In this document: positions 20,926 to 31,460 of the stretch, one piece after another | How the letters are laid out: every line of letters begins with the position of its first letter | How positions within the stretch are numbered: position 1 is the stretch's first letter | Assembly (NCBI GenBank): GCA_036924085.1 | Contig: JAVGWX010000025.1 | Coordinates: forward strand, 32,127,921 to 32,191,920 | Direction: 5' to 3' | Length of the DNA stretch: 64,000 nucleotides | Source of the DNA: Ariolimax columbianus | Taxonomy: Eukaryota > Mollusca > Gastropoda > Stylommatophora > Arionidae | The notes under the pieces: model-generated | The model's input: the letters and a program-made list of their open reading frames with translations, nothing else | What the model was told of the DNA's origin: nothing | Database searches by the model: none | Position numbers and translations under genes: made by a program

Positions 20926-21261
20926 GGTGAGAAGAGAGATCGTCTGATAAGTGTCTGCTTCTTCATAGCTCTGTGGACGGAGAGACTGCGTGTCGCCACT
21001 TTCAGGTTTTGGGAGCTCGCCTGCCTTCTCGTTTCCAAGGACCCCACAGTGGGCCGGTATTCACTGTAGGACTAGATCTGTTTTGGGGCGAAACTAATCC
21101 GATGTCATATTTTATTTCGTGTGAGAGTCTATCTTGTCAATCTTCTGGAGTACGCTTCTGGAGTCTGCTAGAATAACCGAATATCTTGTTGTTGTGTTTT
21201 GGCTCATAAGAATCTGAGTGGATGGATGACATAACACAACTGAAGAAAGCCTGTCAGATTA

Positions 21262-21530
21262 CAACATTAAATTAACTTAACGTTTTTTATACTGGTTTAG
21301 AAGACTCATCACAGTCTGTAGACAACAAGTTACATTTGCATTACCCTGCTCTAAAAGCTATGCGCATCCAATCTATTCTTAAATGCATTAACTGTCTCTG
21401 CCTCCACTACCTCCTGGGGCAATGCATTCCATGCATTCACCACTCTCTGACTAACAAAATATTTCCTAATATTCAATCTGAACCTTTATTTAACTAATTT
21501 GTATCTGTGACATTTGGATTACGACAAAAG
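21262..21530 (-). pseudogene. CR1-like LINE 3' end
   Basis: On the minus strand it encodes the C-terminal signature [20 protein letters not shown] in degraded form, then the 3' UTR ending CTTCTAAACCAGTATAAAAAACG and TTAAGTTAA. The same tail occurs at 27925, 29918, 32960, 40944, 49526 and 52488. Confidence 0.75.
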
Positions 21531-21639
21531 TACATTGGAGATCCTTCGCCGCCGACCTTCGATACGGAGATGGCACTTGAACTGAACTGAGCCGCGCATC
21601 TCTCAAAGGTTACAGTAACGCTTTAACCCAATTTCATAT

Positions 21640-21900
21640 TTTTATGAAAAAGTTGGATAATGTTATTCAAGAACTTTGTAGAAGACAAAATTGAGCAGCC
21701 AATTTTCCGTCTCAATCAAAATGTATACATAAATCAAGAGTCCCTTGTATCACTCAGAGAAGGAACCACAGACCCAGTTCCTAAGAGAAGGAGTGAGACA
21801 AGGATGTCCACTTTCCCCTGGACTGCAAACATTGATGTGATGATGACACAGGCTATGAATTTAATCAATGCAATCTGGGGGTAATGGCAAGCGGTAGATA
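21640..21900 (+). pseudogene. LINE RT fragment with motif B
   Basis: One frame reads REGVRQGCPLSPGLQTL, the RT motif B region, followed by a stop. The upstream part is compatible with the palm region but frameshifted. No catalytic Asp motif is retained. Confidence 0.65.
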
Positions 21901-21944
21901 ATCAACTGGGGGCAATACTGACTTACTTCCCCTTGTCCAGGCAC

Positions 21945-22480
21945 CACGTCAAACAGCATACATCCAGTATCCAGCGACATGGATTGCCTTGTCATTTGCC
22001 TCCAGCATGTCGCACCTATTGCTTGTTTCCTGGAGGTTGGGGCAGGTCATCAGGTGGTCTGGGTGTTGTATTGTGCCACAGTCACATGTGTCATCATCTG
22101 TGTATCGCCATCATTTGATATTCCTCTTGCACTGTGTTACACCAGTTCAGAGTCTGTTCATCGACTTCCATGTTGTGTATGGTAGATGATGTCCGGGGGC
22201 AGGTTCCTCCCAAAGTTCCATCACTGGGGCCTGCACCAATTCGCGACGACTTTCAGGGTTTGTCGTGCATGGGCTGTGTTGATTTTAGGAAGCTATGTCT
22301 GGATTTGATTCGTATGCTCTCTCCCTGATGTCCAAACATTGGGTGCCTTGGTTCATGCTTCTGTTTTTGTTGTTCGATTTCAGCTGCGACGCTTCTTTGG
22401 ATCTCGGGTTGTGCTATGCCAATTATGGCGTATATATTATAAATGGGGGCGGGGGTGGGTTTTAGGCACCCTGATACTAT
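21945..22480 (-). pseudogene. LINE C-terminal relic with zinc knuckle
   Basis: On the minus strand the order is GIAQPEIQRSVAAEIEQQKQ, DPRHP-like EPRHPMFGH, RLRTGV-like NRL-TGVTQCKRNIK-W, and then CDCGTIQHPDHLMTCPNLQE with a terminal DKAIHVAGYW. This is the usual end of a LINE ORF2 protein in invertebrates. Two or more frameshifts are present. Confidence 0.75.
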
Positions 22481-22744
22481 CTGACCCGCCTCATTTATTC
22501 CTGCATCAACTAGTTTGTCATGGGCATTTTTTTCCAGACTACGTTTCAGCCACGGAAAAACACAAAGTATGTGCAGATGTCCAATGGACTGGCGGTTGTC
22601 CCTAAGTGATCGAGGCCTGGATTGGAAAAAGGCCAGGAAAAAGACGTCGGATAGAGCAGTGTGGCGTTCTCTTTGGAAAACCTCTACACCTCAGGGTAGA
22701 AGAGGAGCGACTAAGTAAGTGAGTACGTATTTCACACTTGCGTA

Positions 22745-23470
22745 GAACGTCATTCATGATGGCGGCGTGCAGTGCCGTTATGGAGCGGGTGTTCCTAGAG
22801 AAAAGTTACTGGATTACCAAGTCTTTAAAGGTGACACAATGTGAATTTCTAAAAGAATTTGGAGTTAGAGAAGACCCAGACAAACGGTGCTAGCCAGGTT
22901 AGTATAGAAATGTGAAATTACGGGCAGTATTTTCAAATGGGCAATGCCGCAATGGCAGACGACAGACGTGCTCCTCTGAAAAAAGTATGTAGTAAGATTG
23001 CATGCTGTCGGCATGTCGTTTTGCAGTACGTCGCTTCTTACAACTGCCAACCTATTTGGCTGTTATAAGTTTATTGGTAGGCGTGCAGTACGGAAGGTTG
23101 CCATTACGTTCCGTGCGTGCAGAAGCGATCGCATCGTGGATACAAATCCGTGTCTGTCCAACTCACTGGACATAGCGGGATTCGAGCCCGCCTAGTTGGG
23201 ATTGCAGAACGGAAGTTTCACACCTAGGCCAGCAGCGGGATTCGAACCCGGGGAGTTGGGATTGTGTAACTGACATTTCACGCTGCCTCAAAATTGAAGC
23301 GATGAATTACGGACTACTGGCTTCACCGAAAAAGTCACCAGGAGGACGTTTTTTACAAGTTACTGGATATTCTTTTTCCACCTGTCAAAGAGTAACACAA
23401 TGGAAAGCTTTGCTTCATCCGTACCATATGGCAGCTGTTTAAGAAGGGCAAAATTTGCATCATATTATCA
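22745..23470 (+). pseudogene. Mariner-type transposase relic, N-terminal half
   Basis: ERVFLEKSYWITKSLKVTQC followed by EFLKEFGVRE matches the first helix-turn-helix of mariner-type transposases. LV-KCEITGSIFK further on matches the second (R-V-KF-ETGSV). A later block, WKALLHPYHMAAV, matches the segment preceding the catalytic core. Between them, 23000-23290 holds foreign sequence with two GGGATTCGA-CCCG motifs. No complete frame remains. Confidence 0.6.
23150..23290 (-). repeat. Two tRNA B-box-like motifs, likely SINE remnant
   Basis: On the minus strand, GGGTTCGAATCCCGC and GCGGGCTCGAATCCCGC each form a T-arm-like hairpin about 55 bp apart, and GGCCTAGGTG resembles an A box. No acceptor stem pairs, so this is not a tRNA gene. 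Confidence 0.45.
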
Positions 23471-23559
23471 GTGGTTCCTCATGTTAATGATATTTTTACT
23501 AAGAATTCCGAACATTTTAGATTTGTTATGGTTCAATTGACACATCCAATACATTTGGT

Positions 23560-23602
23560 ATGAGGAGGATGATGATGATGATGAGGATGATGAGGATGAT
23601 GA
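23560..23602. repeat. (GAT/GAG)n microsatellite
   Basis: About 43 bp of GAT and GAG triplets. Flanks 23600-23880 hold no recognisable gene. Confidence 0.9.
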
Positions 23603-23914
23603 TATAATCCCGTTAGCTGCGAGCTGGCAGCTCTTGACAGCCCAATGCCTCCCAGACAAAAGCACACTTCCTCCTCAATTGTTGTAGTGTTGTGTAGAGT
23701 GTGTTGTGTATGGTGGGGTGTGGTGGTAGCAGCAGGTTTCGCAGATCGGCCATCCTTGGGCACAAATCAGGAGGTGCTTGACTGAATCCTCATGGTAAAA
23801 ACGATGGTAATAGCCAAACAAGCTCAACCCTCAGTGATTCAATATCGGCATCGAGGGACAGAGCATAGAACAAGTGCAGACGTTTTCATATTTGAGACAA
23901 ATTATTATCAAAGA

Positions 23915-24065
23915 TGCCAGCTGTGAGGTTGGAATTAGAACTCGGATCGCAGTAGCAAAATAGGCTTTCCGTGAGAAACAAAAACTTATATCTGGCTTGT
24001 CACATTGTACTGCTCTGTAATATGGCGAACATAAGGGTGCAGACTTACACTGAGCTGAGGTGTTC
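23915..24065 (+). pseudogene. LINE RT C-terminal fragment
   Basis: GIRTRIAVAK-AFREKQKL followed by a degraded SALYG-E block corresponds to the 'IKTRI-MAK-AF--KK' region after the LINE thumb motif. The fragment ends at the 59-bp array. Confidence 0.5.
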
Positions 24066-24067
24066 TG

Positions 24068-25018
24068 CTGGGAACAGAGGGCAATAGTTGGATATGATCA
24101 GAAGACTTCAACACCAGTCTCCAGACTGACTAACAGAGGGCAATGGTGGGATATGATCAGAAGACTTCAACACCAGTCTCCAGACTGACTAACAGAGGGC
24201 AATGGTGGGATATGATCAGAAGACTTCAACACCAGTCTCCAGACTGACTAACAGAGGGCAATGGTGGGATATGATCAGAAGACTTCAACACCAGTCTCCA
24301 GACTGACTAACAGAGGGCAATGGTGGGATATGATCAGAAGACTTCAACACCAGTCTCCAGACTGACTAACAGAGGGCAATGGTGGGATTTGATCAGAAGA
24401 CTTCAACACCAGTCTCCAGACTGACTAACAGAGGGCAATAGTGGGGTATGATCAGAAGACTTCAACACCAGTCTTCAGACTGACTAACAGAGGGCAATGG
24501 TGGGATATGATCAGAAGACTTCAACACCAGTCTCCAGACTGACTAACAGAGGGCAATGGTGGGATATGATCAGAAGACTTCAACACCAGTCTCCAGACTG
24601 ACTAACAGAGGGCAATGGTGGGATATGATCAGAAGACTTCAACACCAGTCTCCAGACTGACTAACAGAGGGCAATGGTGGGATATGATCAGAAGACTTCA
24701 ACACCAGTCTCCAGACTGACTAACAGAGGGCAATGGTGGGATATGATCAGAAGACTTCAACACCAGTCTCCAGACTGACTAACAGAGGGCAATGGTGGGA
24801 TATGATCAGAAGACTTCAACACCAGTCTCCAGACTGACTAACAGAGGGCAATAGTGGGATATGATCAGAAGACTTCAACACCAGTCTCCAGACTGACTAA
24901 CAGAGGGCAATAGTGGGATATGATCAGAAGACTTCAACACCAGTCTCCAGACTGACTAACAGAGGGCAATAGTGGGATATGATCAGAAGACTTCAACACC
25001 AGTCTCCAGACTGACTAA
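24068..25018. repeat. 59-bp minisatellite
   Basis: Sixteen highly uniform units of 59 bp (CAGAGGGCAATGGTGGGATA ... CTCCAGACTGACTAA). Low divergence suggests recent expansion. It begins just after a LINE fragment. The following 25019-25390 has no recognisable feature beyond a short duplication of CCTTCTCCTTAGCCAGTCTG near 25305-25345. Confidence 0.95.
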
Positions 25019-25394
25019 CCTGATGATGGTTCCATGGCAAAGCATGGTTTCCTTTGGGCTGGTATGTGAATTCTCCAAAGGACTGTGGCCATCTCGTTCA
25101 CAGATTTATTCTCCGCCGTTCGTTCTTAGACTCTCGCAACTAAACCATCAAAAGTGCTTTACAAGTAACAGCATAATGTCCAGAGAACGAAATGCATTGT
25201 GTCATTGTATACAGTTTGACTGCACGAGTTGCAACTTTTCGTCCGATACATCTGGCTTCAGCAGACTTTTTTGGATGCCAAGTTAGCCTTCTCTCTTGGA
25301 TCCCTTCTCCTTAGCCAGTCTGCTCTCCCTTCTCCTTAGCCAGTCTGCCCTGTTGCAGCTTGTTATCCAGGATCACCACATTAAGGCGTAGAAG

Positions 25395-25540
25395 GATCTT
25401 GACAGCTCTGGGTCGCTAACCCTGGCGCTAGCAGTCAGCTTTCTGTCACTGACTGATACAACTTATGCCCTGCTCAAAATCTTGGTCTCCAAATTATCGC
25501 ACAATTTGTGGAACAATCTACTTTCAACAGGATGGAACTT
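25395..25540 (+). pseudogene. Mariner-type transposase relic, part 1 (interrupted)
   Basis: CTTTCTGTCACTGACTG, CTCAAAATCTTGGTCTCC and TTTCAACAGGATGGAAC correspond in order to the 14700-14846 relic read on its minus strand. It breaks at GGATGGAAC, where a LINE is inserted, and resumes at 26641. Confidence 0.75.
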
Positions 25541-26640
25541 CTTCTTCTTCTTCTTCTGCGTACACAGTCAGACAGTAACCATTATTTTTTCAGGTCGTCC
25601 TGAGGCTCTCGCCACTGCCATAGAGCTTGTCTTGCAGTTCCACTGGTAATGGCCACATCTGCTCTCTCTGATCCTCGTATGTCGGGCAGTTCTGCAGCAG
25701 ATGTTCAGTGGTCATTTTACCAGTACCGCACGGGCATTCGTCGGTACACCCTATCTTCAATTTGTTGAATAGGTGGTACCTCAGTCTGTTGTGGCCAGTG
25801 CGAAGTCTGAAGACAACGACCTGCTCTCTTCGGTTCAACTGGTAATAGGCATCGTTTTTGGTGTAACCAGTATGTTCGGTTTCCCATTTGGTCATGTATC
25901 TGGCTTTGATAAGCCGTTTTGACTCTTCGTACGTCATACTGGTATCTGTTTGTGGTAGTCTTGCACCTTCTTTTGCCAGTCTGTCTGCCTCCTCGTTGCC
26001 TTGGATGTTGCAGTGTGACGGGACCCACTGTACCACTACCCTTTTTGGTGCGGACTGCTGGCACAGTTTGCAGAGTGCTGCTCTTAGGTCATTAAGCTCA
26101 GTATTTTTCTGGCTTTTTAGCGCTGTGACTACTTCTAGAGCATCTGTCAGCAGAACTATATGGCTCTCATTTTCACTGTTTGTCACCATTTCTTCCACTG
26201 CCGCCCTCAGTGCCTCTGCTCTGAAATTGCTTGTGTACTTACCAGTAGCGAATGACAGTGTTATTTGTCTGCCATTTGGTAGGTTCAGGAATGCTCCTGC
26301 CCCTCCGTTCTGTGTAGTGTTTGTTACAGAACCGTCGGTGTATGCATGGGTCCAGTCCATGCTTGGGTAGCTTTTCGTTATGAAGCTTAGGGTAGTGTCT
26401 CTCCTTTCTTTTTCAGTCTGGCAGTTTTTGTTTGCAATACCTGGTATATTTTCTACCACCTCTGGAAATATATCCTGCCTCCAGGTAGGTTTTCGTACAG
26501 TAGTGATGGGTTTTGGTGTTATTTGTGCGTTTATGGGATCTTCGTGCATCTTTGCTTTGGCTATTTCTGCAAAGTTTCTCCGCTTTAGTTTCCCATTTCC
26601 CAAATTGTTTAGTCTCTGGTACATTGGATGGTCCGTCAGT
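25541..26640 (-). mobile_element. I-group LINE, 5'-truncated, inserted in the mariner relic
   Basis: The element runs from about 26640 (5') to a (GAA)n tail at 25541-25558 (CTT repeats on the plus strand). GGATGG occurs on both sides (25532 and 26629 regions), a possible target-site duplication. It contains the RNase H frame 25590-26624. Confidence 0.8.
25590..26624 (-). CDS. LINE ORF2 C-terminus: RNase H and zinc knuckle
   Basis: An intact 344-codon frame. RNase H domain, residues ~90-220, with catalytic residues in place: Asp97 (YTDGS), Glu137 (FRAEALR), Asp161 (LLTDALEV), and His204 (VPSHCNIQGN) with Asp214 (NEEADRLAKEG). RNase H removes element RNA from the RNA/DNA hybrid during reverse transcription. 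A zinc knuckle follows near residues 295-312 (CPCGTGKMTTEHLLQNC). RNase H in a LINE points to the I group (I, Nimb and relatives). It is only the end of ORF2: endonuclease and RT were lost to 5' truncation, so it is not a host gene. Confidence 0.88.
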   Translation of the reverse strand: MYQRLNNLGNGKLKRRNFAEIAKAKMHEDPINAQITPKPITTVRKPTWRQDIFPEVVENIPGIANKNCQTEKERRDTTLSFITKSYPSMDWTHAYTDGSVTNTTQNGGAGAFLNLPNGRQITLSFATGKYTSNFRAEALRAAVEEMVTNSENESHIVLLTDALEVVTALKSQKNTELNDLRAALCKLCQQSAPKRVVVQWVPSHCNIQGNEEADRLAKEGARLPQTDTSMTYEESKRLIKARYMTKWETEHTGYTKNDAYYQLNRREQVVVFRLRTGHNRLRYHLFNKLKIGCTDECPCGTGKMTTEHLLQNCPTYEDQREQMWPLPVELQDKLYGSGESLRTT

Positions 26641-26726
26641 CTGTGAGTATGAGGGAATGTTCATCCTTCTTCGACAACGGAGTGATCTCCATAGGACTAT
26701 GTTCACCTGGTTCCCCCGAGTTTACT
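26641..26726 (+). pseudogene. Mariner-type transposase relic, part 2
   Basis: GTGAGTATGAGGGAATGTTC, then CGGAGTGATCTCCATAGGAC, then CACCTGGTTCCCCCGAGTTT. These correspond to the QQDG-downstream part of the 14450-14846 relic and continue the fragment broken at 25540. It is interrupted again at about 26727 by the plus-strand LINE. Confidence 0.8.
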
Positions 26727-27715
26727 CCATCCCTACTATACGCAAACCTACCTGGAAGCAGCATATCATTCCGGAGGTGGTAGAAAATATACCAGGTATT
26801 TGAAACAATAACAGCCAGACTGAAAAAGAAAGAAGAGACATAACCCTGAGGTACATAACGAAAAACTACCAAAGCATGGACTGGACCCATGCATACACCG
26901 ACGGGTCTGTAACAAACACAACACAGAACGGAGGGGCAGAGGTATTCCTGAGTCTACCAAATGGTAAAAAAATAACACTGTCAGTGGCAACTGGAAAATA
27001 ATCATGCAATTTCAGAGCGGAGGCAGAGGCACTGACAGATGCAGCAGAAGCAATGCTGACAGGCAAAAGAAATGAAAGGCAGATAGTCCTGTTTACAGAT
27101 GCCCTGGCCGTAGTCACAGCACTAAAAAGTAGAAAAATACTGAACTAAATGATTTAAGAGCAATACTCTGTCAACTATGCCAGCAGTCCACACCAAAAAG
27201 AGTAGTGGTACAGTGGGTTCCATCCCACTGTAACATCCAAGGCAACGAGGAGGCAGACAGACTGGCAAAAGAAGGTGCAAGACTACCACAACCAGATCCT
27301 AGTGTGACATACGAAGAGTCCAAAAGGCTTATTAGAGCCAGATACATGGCCAAGTGGGAAACAGAACATACTGGCTACACAAAAAATGATGCTTATTACC
27401 AGTTGGACAGAAGAGAGCAGGTCGTGGTCTTTAGACTCCGCACAACCACAACAGACTAAGGTACCACCTTTTCAATAAACTGAAGATAGGTGGCACTGAC
27501 GAATGCACTTGTGGTACCGGGAAAATGACCGCTGAACATATGCTGTAAAACTGCCCGACATACGAGGACCAGAGAAAGCACATGTGGCCATCACCAGTGG
27601 CAAACACTAGACATGCTCTATGGCAGTGTCGACAGCCTTAGGATGACCGCTGCTTTTGTCGAAAAAATACAGGTTGACGAAAAAGAAGAAGAAGAAGAAG
27701 AAGAAGAAGAATAAT
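26727..27715 (+). pseudogene. I-group LINE tail, second copy, inverted relative to the first
   Basis: Same family as 25590-26624 but on the plus strand, with several stops and frameshifts. Readable blocks are HAYTDGSVTNTTQNGG, NFRAEA, LFTDALAVVTALKS, VQWVPSHCNIQGNEEADR and RREQVVVFRLR. The knuckle C-x-C is changed (ECTCGTGKMTAEHML), and a (GAA)n tail lies at 27682-27711. With the first copy it forms an imperfect palindrome with ~0.9-kb arms. Confidence 0.85.
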
Positions 27716-27787
27716 AAACAGCAGTAGTATTCTTCACAATCTGATTTTCAATTTGCGTTACAATACTCGACGATATTCCGGCGATTT

Positions 27788-27812
27788 GCGCCCCCCCCCC
27801 CCCCCCCCCCCC
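27788..27812. repeat. Poly(C) run
   Basis: About 24 consecutive C, followed by GCCCCACCCC. Possible assembly soft spot or G-quadruplex on the minus strand. Confidence 0.9.
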
Positions 27813-27924
27813 GCCCCACCCCACAATGGCGGAATTCCCGGTAGAATAAATTTCTTTCTTTATTTCATTTCTCAATTTTGTGCATCGGTTGAAGTTAAAG
27901 TGAGCTAAACTGCGAGAACTGTTA

Positions 27925-28250
27925 CCGGTAAAAGTGTCACTGGTATACTACATAAGATGTACAGTGGTGAATGCTTGGAATGTATTGCCATATGAAGTAG
28001 TTTTAGGCTGGAACAATTAATGCATTTAAGAATAGATCAGATGCACATAGCTTTTAGAGCTAGGAAATGTAAATGAAACTAGTTGTTTACAGACTCTGCA
28101 TAGTCTTCTAAAGCAGTATAAAGACACAGTCTTATAAACCAGTATAAAGACAGTCTTCTAAACCAGTAGAAAGACATAATCGTCTAATCCAGTATAAAGA
28201 GGCAGTCTTCTCAACCCGTATAAAGACGTTAACTTAGTTACATATTGTAC
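27925..28250 (+). pseudogene. CR1-like LINE 3' end with expanded tail
   Basis: GTGGTGAATGCTTGGAATG (VVNAWN) and a degraded NAFKN region lead into the 3' UTR. The end motif TCTTCTAAACCAGTATAAAG is repeated about five times (28085-28240, ~27-bp spacing) before GACGTTAAC; other copies have it once. 28251-28760 shows nothing recognisable. Confidence 0.75.
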
Positions 28251-28764
28251 ATTAAATGGAGAGTATTTCTCTTTAGCCCAAAAATGAAAGTTGTTCACCG
28301 CACGCTGCTGCCCATTGGTGATCATTCTTATTCAGCAAATGATGTTAACTGTAGATACAAATTGTTCTTGTAACTCAACGGTTGTGTCATGTTCTGATGC
28401 CCATCGCAGGCCGTGATGGCGACTATGTCAAGACAGGTTTTTGTTAATCGTCTAAGGGAAAGTTGTTAGCCATTTGTGTTCTATGGTCTCCCTTGTCAAG
28501 TGAATGTCACGTACCCCTCCTCGGAATTATGTTTTTAAATACATAAAATACAATAGCAAAGAACCAGTTATATAGAAATAGTTAAAAAAACAAACACAAA
28601 AGTACATGTGATATATGAGTTTTCTTTCCAATTTCAATAGAAACACAATACATTTAAAATAGAAGAAAGTTAATTTCATTATTGTTTGAATGAACGTGCT
28701 GCGTATATATGCAGAACAATCTGCAACCTGAACTAATAAGACCGTCGCCGCTGGGACTGGGAAG

Positions 28765-29215
28765 CCTTCTCGTTCATTAAAACGGTCCAAAATCACTGGA
28801 GGACAAATTGAGAGTGATCCACGGCCTCTCTTGAGAGACGCTTGGTCGGAATCACTCTCCGTAACCAAGGCATGCAAAATTACTACAATTTGGACATAAC
28901 GACGATTGTCCCTGATAAGGTATTCTGTGCAGACAAGGCAAACTATAGATGGGCAGGTCACATGTTGAGACAAAACGATGGTCGATGGAGCACAGCGACA
29001 GTTGTCTGGTACCCCCGAAGTAAAAAAAAAGAGACCCCGGGGAAAACATCCATTGCGTTGGTCAAGCTCTCCTGCTGTCCGCAACATCCGAGATGTCTTT
29101 AGTAGAATGCTTACCAACCACTGGACTGCCGTGACCCAAGGCAAGGTCCGCTGGAAACGGATAGGAAGCCCCCAGCAAGGCTGAGGAACGGGTCACAAAG
29201 ATCAAGAAATGCTGA
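28765..29215 (+). pseudogene. LINE ORF2 C-terminal fragment
   Basis: SLERRLVGITLRNQGMQNYY, DKANYRWAGHMLRQNDGRWS, VVWYPRSKKK, then in another frame KRPRGKHPLRW and NHWTAVTQGKVRWKRIG. This is the stereotyped LINE ending (LERR-LGI---D-IRN...W-WAGH--R--DGRW...RPRGRP--RW-D...W...A--R--W). At least one frameshift is present. 29216-29459 has nothing recognisable. Confidence 0.82.
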
Positions 29216-29554
29216 CAGCGTGAAGGCTTGTTGTTTCCCTTTCTCGAAGAGGATTCAACTGTTGTGTTGTACAAACCACACGTTTGCCATGTTAGACATC
29301 TAATCGGTTTCGATTTATTTTTATTTTTTTCTACAAATGTCGGAAATCCATATTTGCAGAGATATATTGTTGGAAATGGAATGAAAACTTGCATAGCTCG
29401 CTTTACAAGATAAGGCTAGTTTACTAACTGCATTGTATACAGTCTGTTCACACCAGGACTGTGTCCACGTGCCATCTAGCCAGATGGGTCTAACAACTAG
29501 CGAAATGTAAAAGTACTGAAGAGCGTAAACACAACTCAACGAAGTCCAAAATTT

Positions 29555-29917
29555 ATACCTGAATTTAAAGTACAACCAAGAAAACGATCACAGGCAAGGC
29601 AAAGACCAAACCTGAAGTTATTTTAGAACAACAGAAGATTGAGAAAGTCACAAGCTTTGAGTACCTCGGCTCAGTTATAAGCACCAATGGCTACGGCAAT
29701 GCAGAGGTTCAATAAAATGAGAAACTGATGACAGAACATTCATAAAATGAAAATAACTATTCTGTGAACTTGCATTATACCGATGAAGACATGCGGATGT
29801 GAAACGTGGACCCCCAAACAAACACTTAAGAAAAGGATTGCATCTTTTGAACTAAAGGACTACAGAAAAGTGCTCAAAATACAATGGATAGCAAAAAGGA
29901 AAAATGCAGATATCCTT
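29555..29917 (+). pseudogene. LINE RT C-terminal fragment (copy A)
   Basis: KTKPEVILEQQKIEKVTSFE then YLGSVISTNGYGNAEVQ (thumb region), stops, and then, frameshifted, the CETWT-type block, KKRIASFELK, YRKVLK and IQWIAKRKNADIL. It ends at TTAACTTAACTTAACG, where the CR1-like tail begins. Confidence 0.72.
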
Positions 29918-30826
29918 AACTTAACTTAACGTCCTTAAACTGGTTTAGAAGACTGCAGAATCTGTATACATACAGTTTCATTTCATCACCTTGCTCTAAA
30001 AGCTATGCGCATCCAATTTATTCTTAAATGCATTAACTGTCCTTCCCTCCACTACCTCCCCTGGCAATGCATTCCAAGCATTCACCACTCTCTAATTAAA
30101 CAAATATTTCCTAATATCGAATCTGGACCTCTCTTTAGTTAATGTGTAACTATGCCCTCTTGTTCTAGTTGGTGGCTATATTTAAAAAAAAAATTTGTTA
30201 TAGTCTAATTTATCCATTCCTCTGATCATCTTATAAGCCTGTATTAAGTCACCACGAATTCTTCTCTCTTCTAGACACTGTAGGCCGGTTTTTCCTCATA
30301 ACTGTAATTCTGCAATCCCACTATCAGCGTTGTCGCTCTTTTTTGTATTCTTTCCAGCATGTTTGTATCCCCTCTATGATAAGGACTCCACGCCTGTACA
30401 CATAACTCCAATCTAGGTCTAACTAATGTTTTATACAGTTTGACTACCACTTCCTTGCTCCTATTTTTAATTATTATTTTTATCATACATAACATTGCAT
30501 TTGCCTTTTTCATTGCTACCTGAACTTGCTCACTCACCTTACCTGTATGATCTAGTATAACGTCTAAGTCCCTTTCCTTATCTATCTTTCTAATATTGTT
30601 CTCTCCCATTCTTTAATTATGTTTCATATTGGATCTACCAATGTGGATGACTGTACATTTATCTACATTAAACTCCCTTTGCGAACCTACAAACCACTCT
30701 CGAATTTTATCTAAATCCGATCTCAATATATGAACATCTGCTTGAGATATAGATAAAGATATAGATATAATATAGATCCTACTTAATATCAAGCAAAATT
30801 GGTTAGTAAACAACATCTTGTCTCGA
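29918..30826 (-). pseudogene. CR1-like LINE RT C-terminus and 3' UTR (copy A)
   Basis: Minus strand: SQADVHILRSDLDKIREWFV, FNVDKCTVIHIGRSNMKHNY, RDLDVILDHTGKVSEQVQVA, EVVVKLYKTLVRPRLELCVQ, AWSPYHRGDTNMLERIQKRA. This matches the CR1/L2-group layout after the FADD motif. After frameshifts comes [20 protein letters not shown] then AFKNKLDAHS and a 3' UTR ending in (TTAAG)n, a microsatellite 3' end expected of this group. 5'-truncated. Confidence 0.85.
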
Positions 30827-31140
30827 AAGCATGTCTGTAGTGCCAATCTTGAACTTGTTGTACAGATGGCATCTGAGTCTGTTGTGACCTGTGCGTAGCC
30901 GGAACATGATCACCTGGTCTCGCCTGGAGAGTTGATGGTAGGCATCGTTTTCTATGTGGCCAGGGTGATCCTATTTTCCATTTTGCACTGTACGTTGTCC
31001 TGATGAATGCTTTAGTTTCATTGTATGTGATTTCTGTATCACTCTGCTGCAGCATTCCTCGCTCTCTGGCGATCCTGTCCACCTCTCCGTTGCCTGGATT
31101 GTCGCATTGGACTGCCTTTTTTTAAGCACTGGGCTCTTTA
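30827..31140 (-). pseudogene. I-group LINE 3' fragment (copy A)
   Basis: Minus strand: MDRIARERGMLQQSDTEITY then NETKAFIRTTYSAKWK, then frameshifted RRDHVPATHRSQQTQMPSVQ (a frame-shadow of FRLRTGHNRLRCHLYNK). It corresponds to the post-RNase H part, shortened relative to copy B. Confidence 0.7.
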
Positions 31141-31209
31141 GAGCCATTACACTGCTAGGTCGTCTGTGAAAATGACCACTTGCTTTGCTGTATAATAGTT
31201 TGACCACAT

Positions 31210-31460
31210 CAAACGCCATACTGACCTAGAAAGAACGATACAGGAGGGTTTGGTGCTTGGAATGCGGGGCTGAAGCAGACTGATGAAAAGATGGAAACAA
31301 GACATCACGGAGGTCCTGACGATGACAACGATAGAGGCGATACTTCTGGCTAGAGATCGAGTTACAGATCGGCTGTTGTGAAAGTGATTTTCTGCAAATG
31401 ACATGCAACATGATGATGATGTTGATGATGATGATAATAATGATGATAATGATGAAAGGG
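31210..31460 (+). pseudogene. LINE 3' end with (GAT)n tail (copy A)
   Basis: MKRWKQDITEVLTMTTIEAI then LLARDRVTDRLL resembles the terminal RW--DI---L------A-DR-------. It is followed by a GATGATGAT tail (31410-31455). The same arrangement is at 50770-50990. Confidence 0.6.

Noticed and set aside
23160..23280. tRNA genes on the minus strand
   Set aside because: T-arm-like hairpins only; no acceptor stem pairing and no proper anticodon arm.
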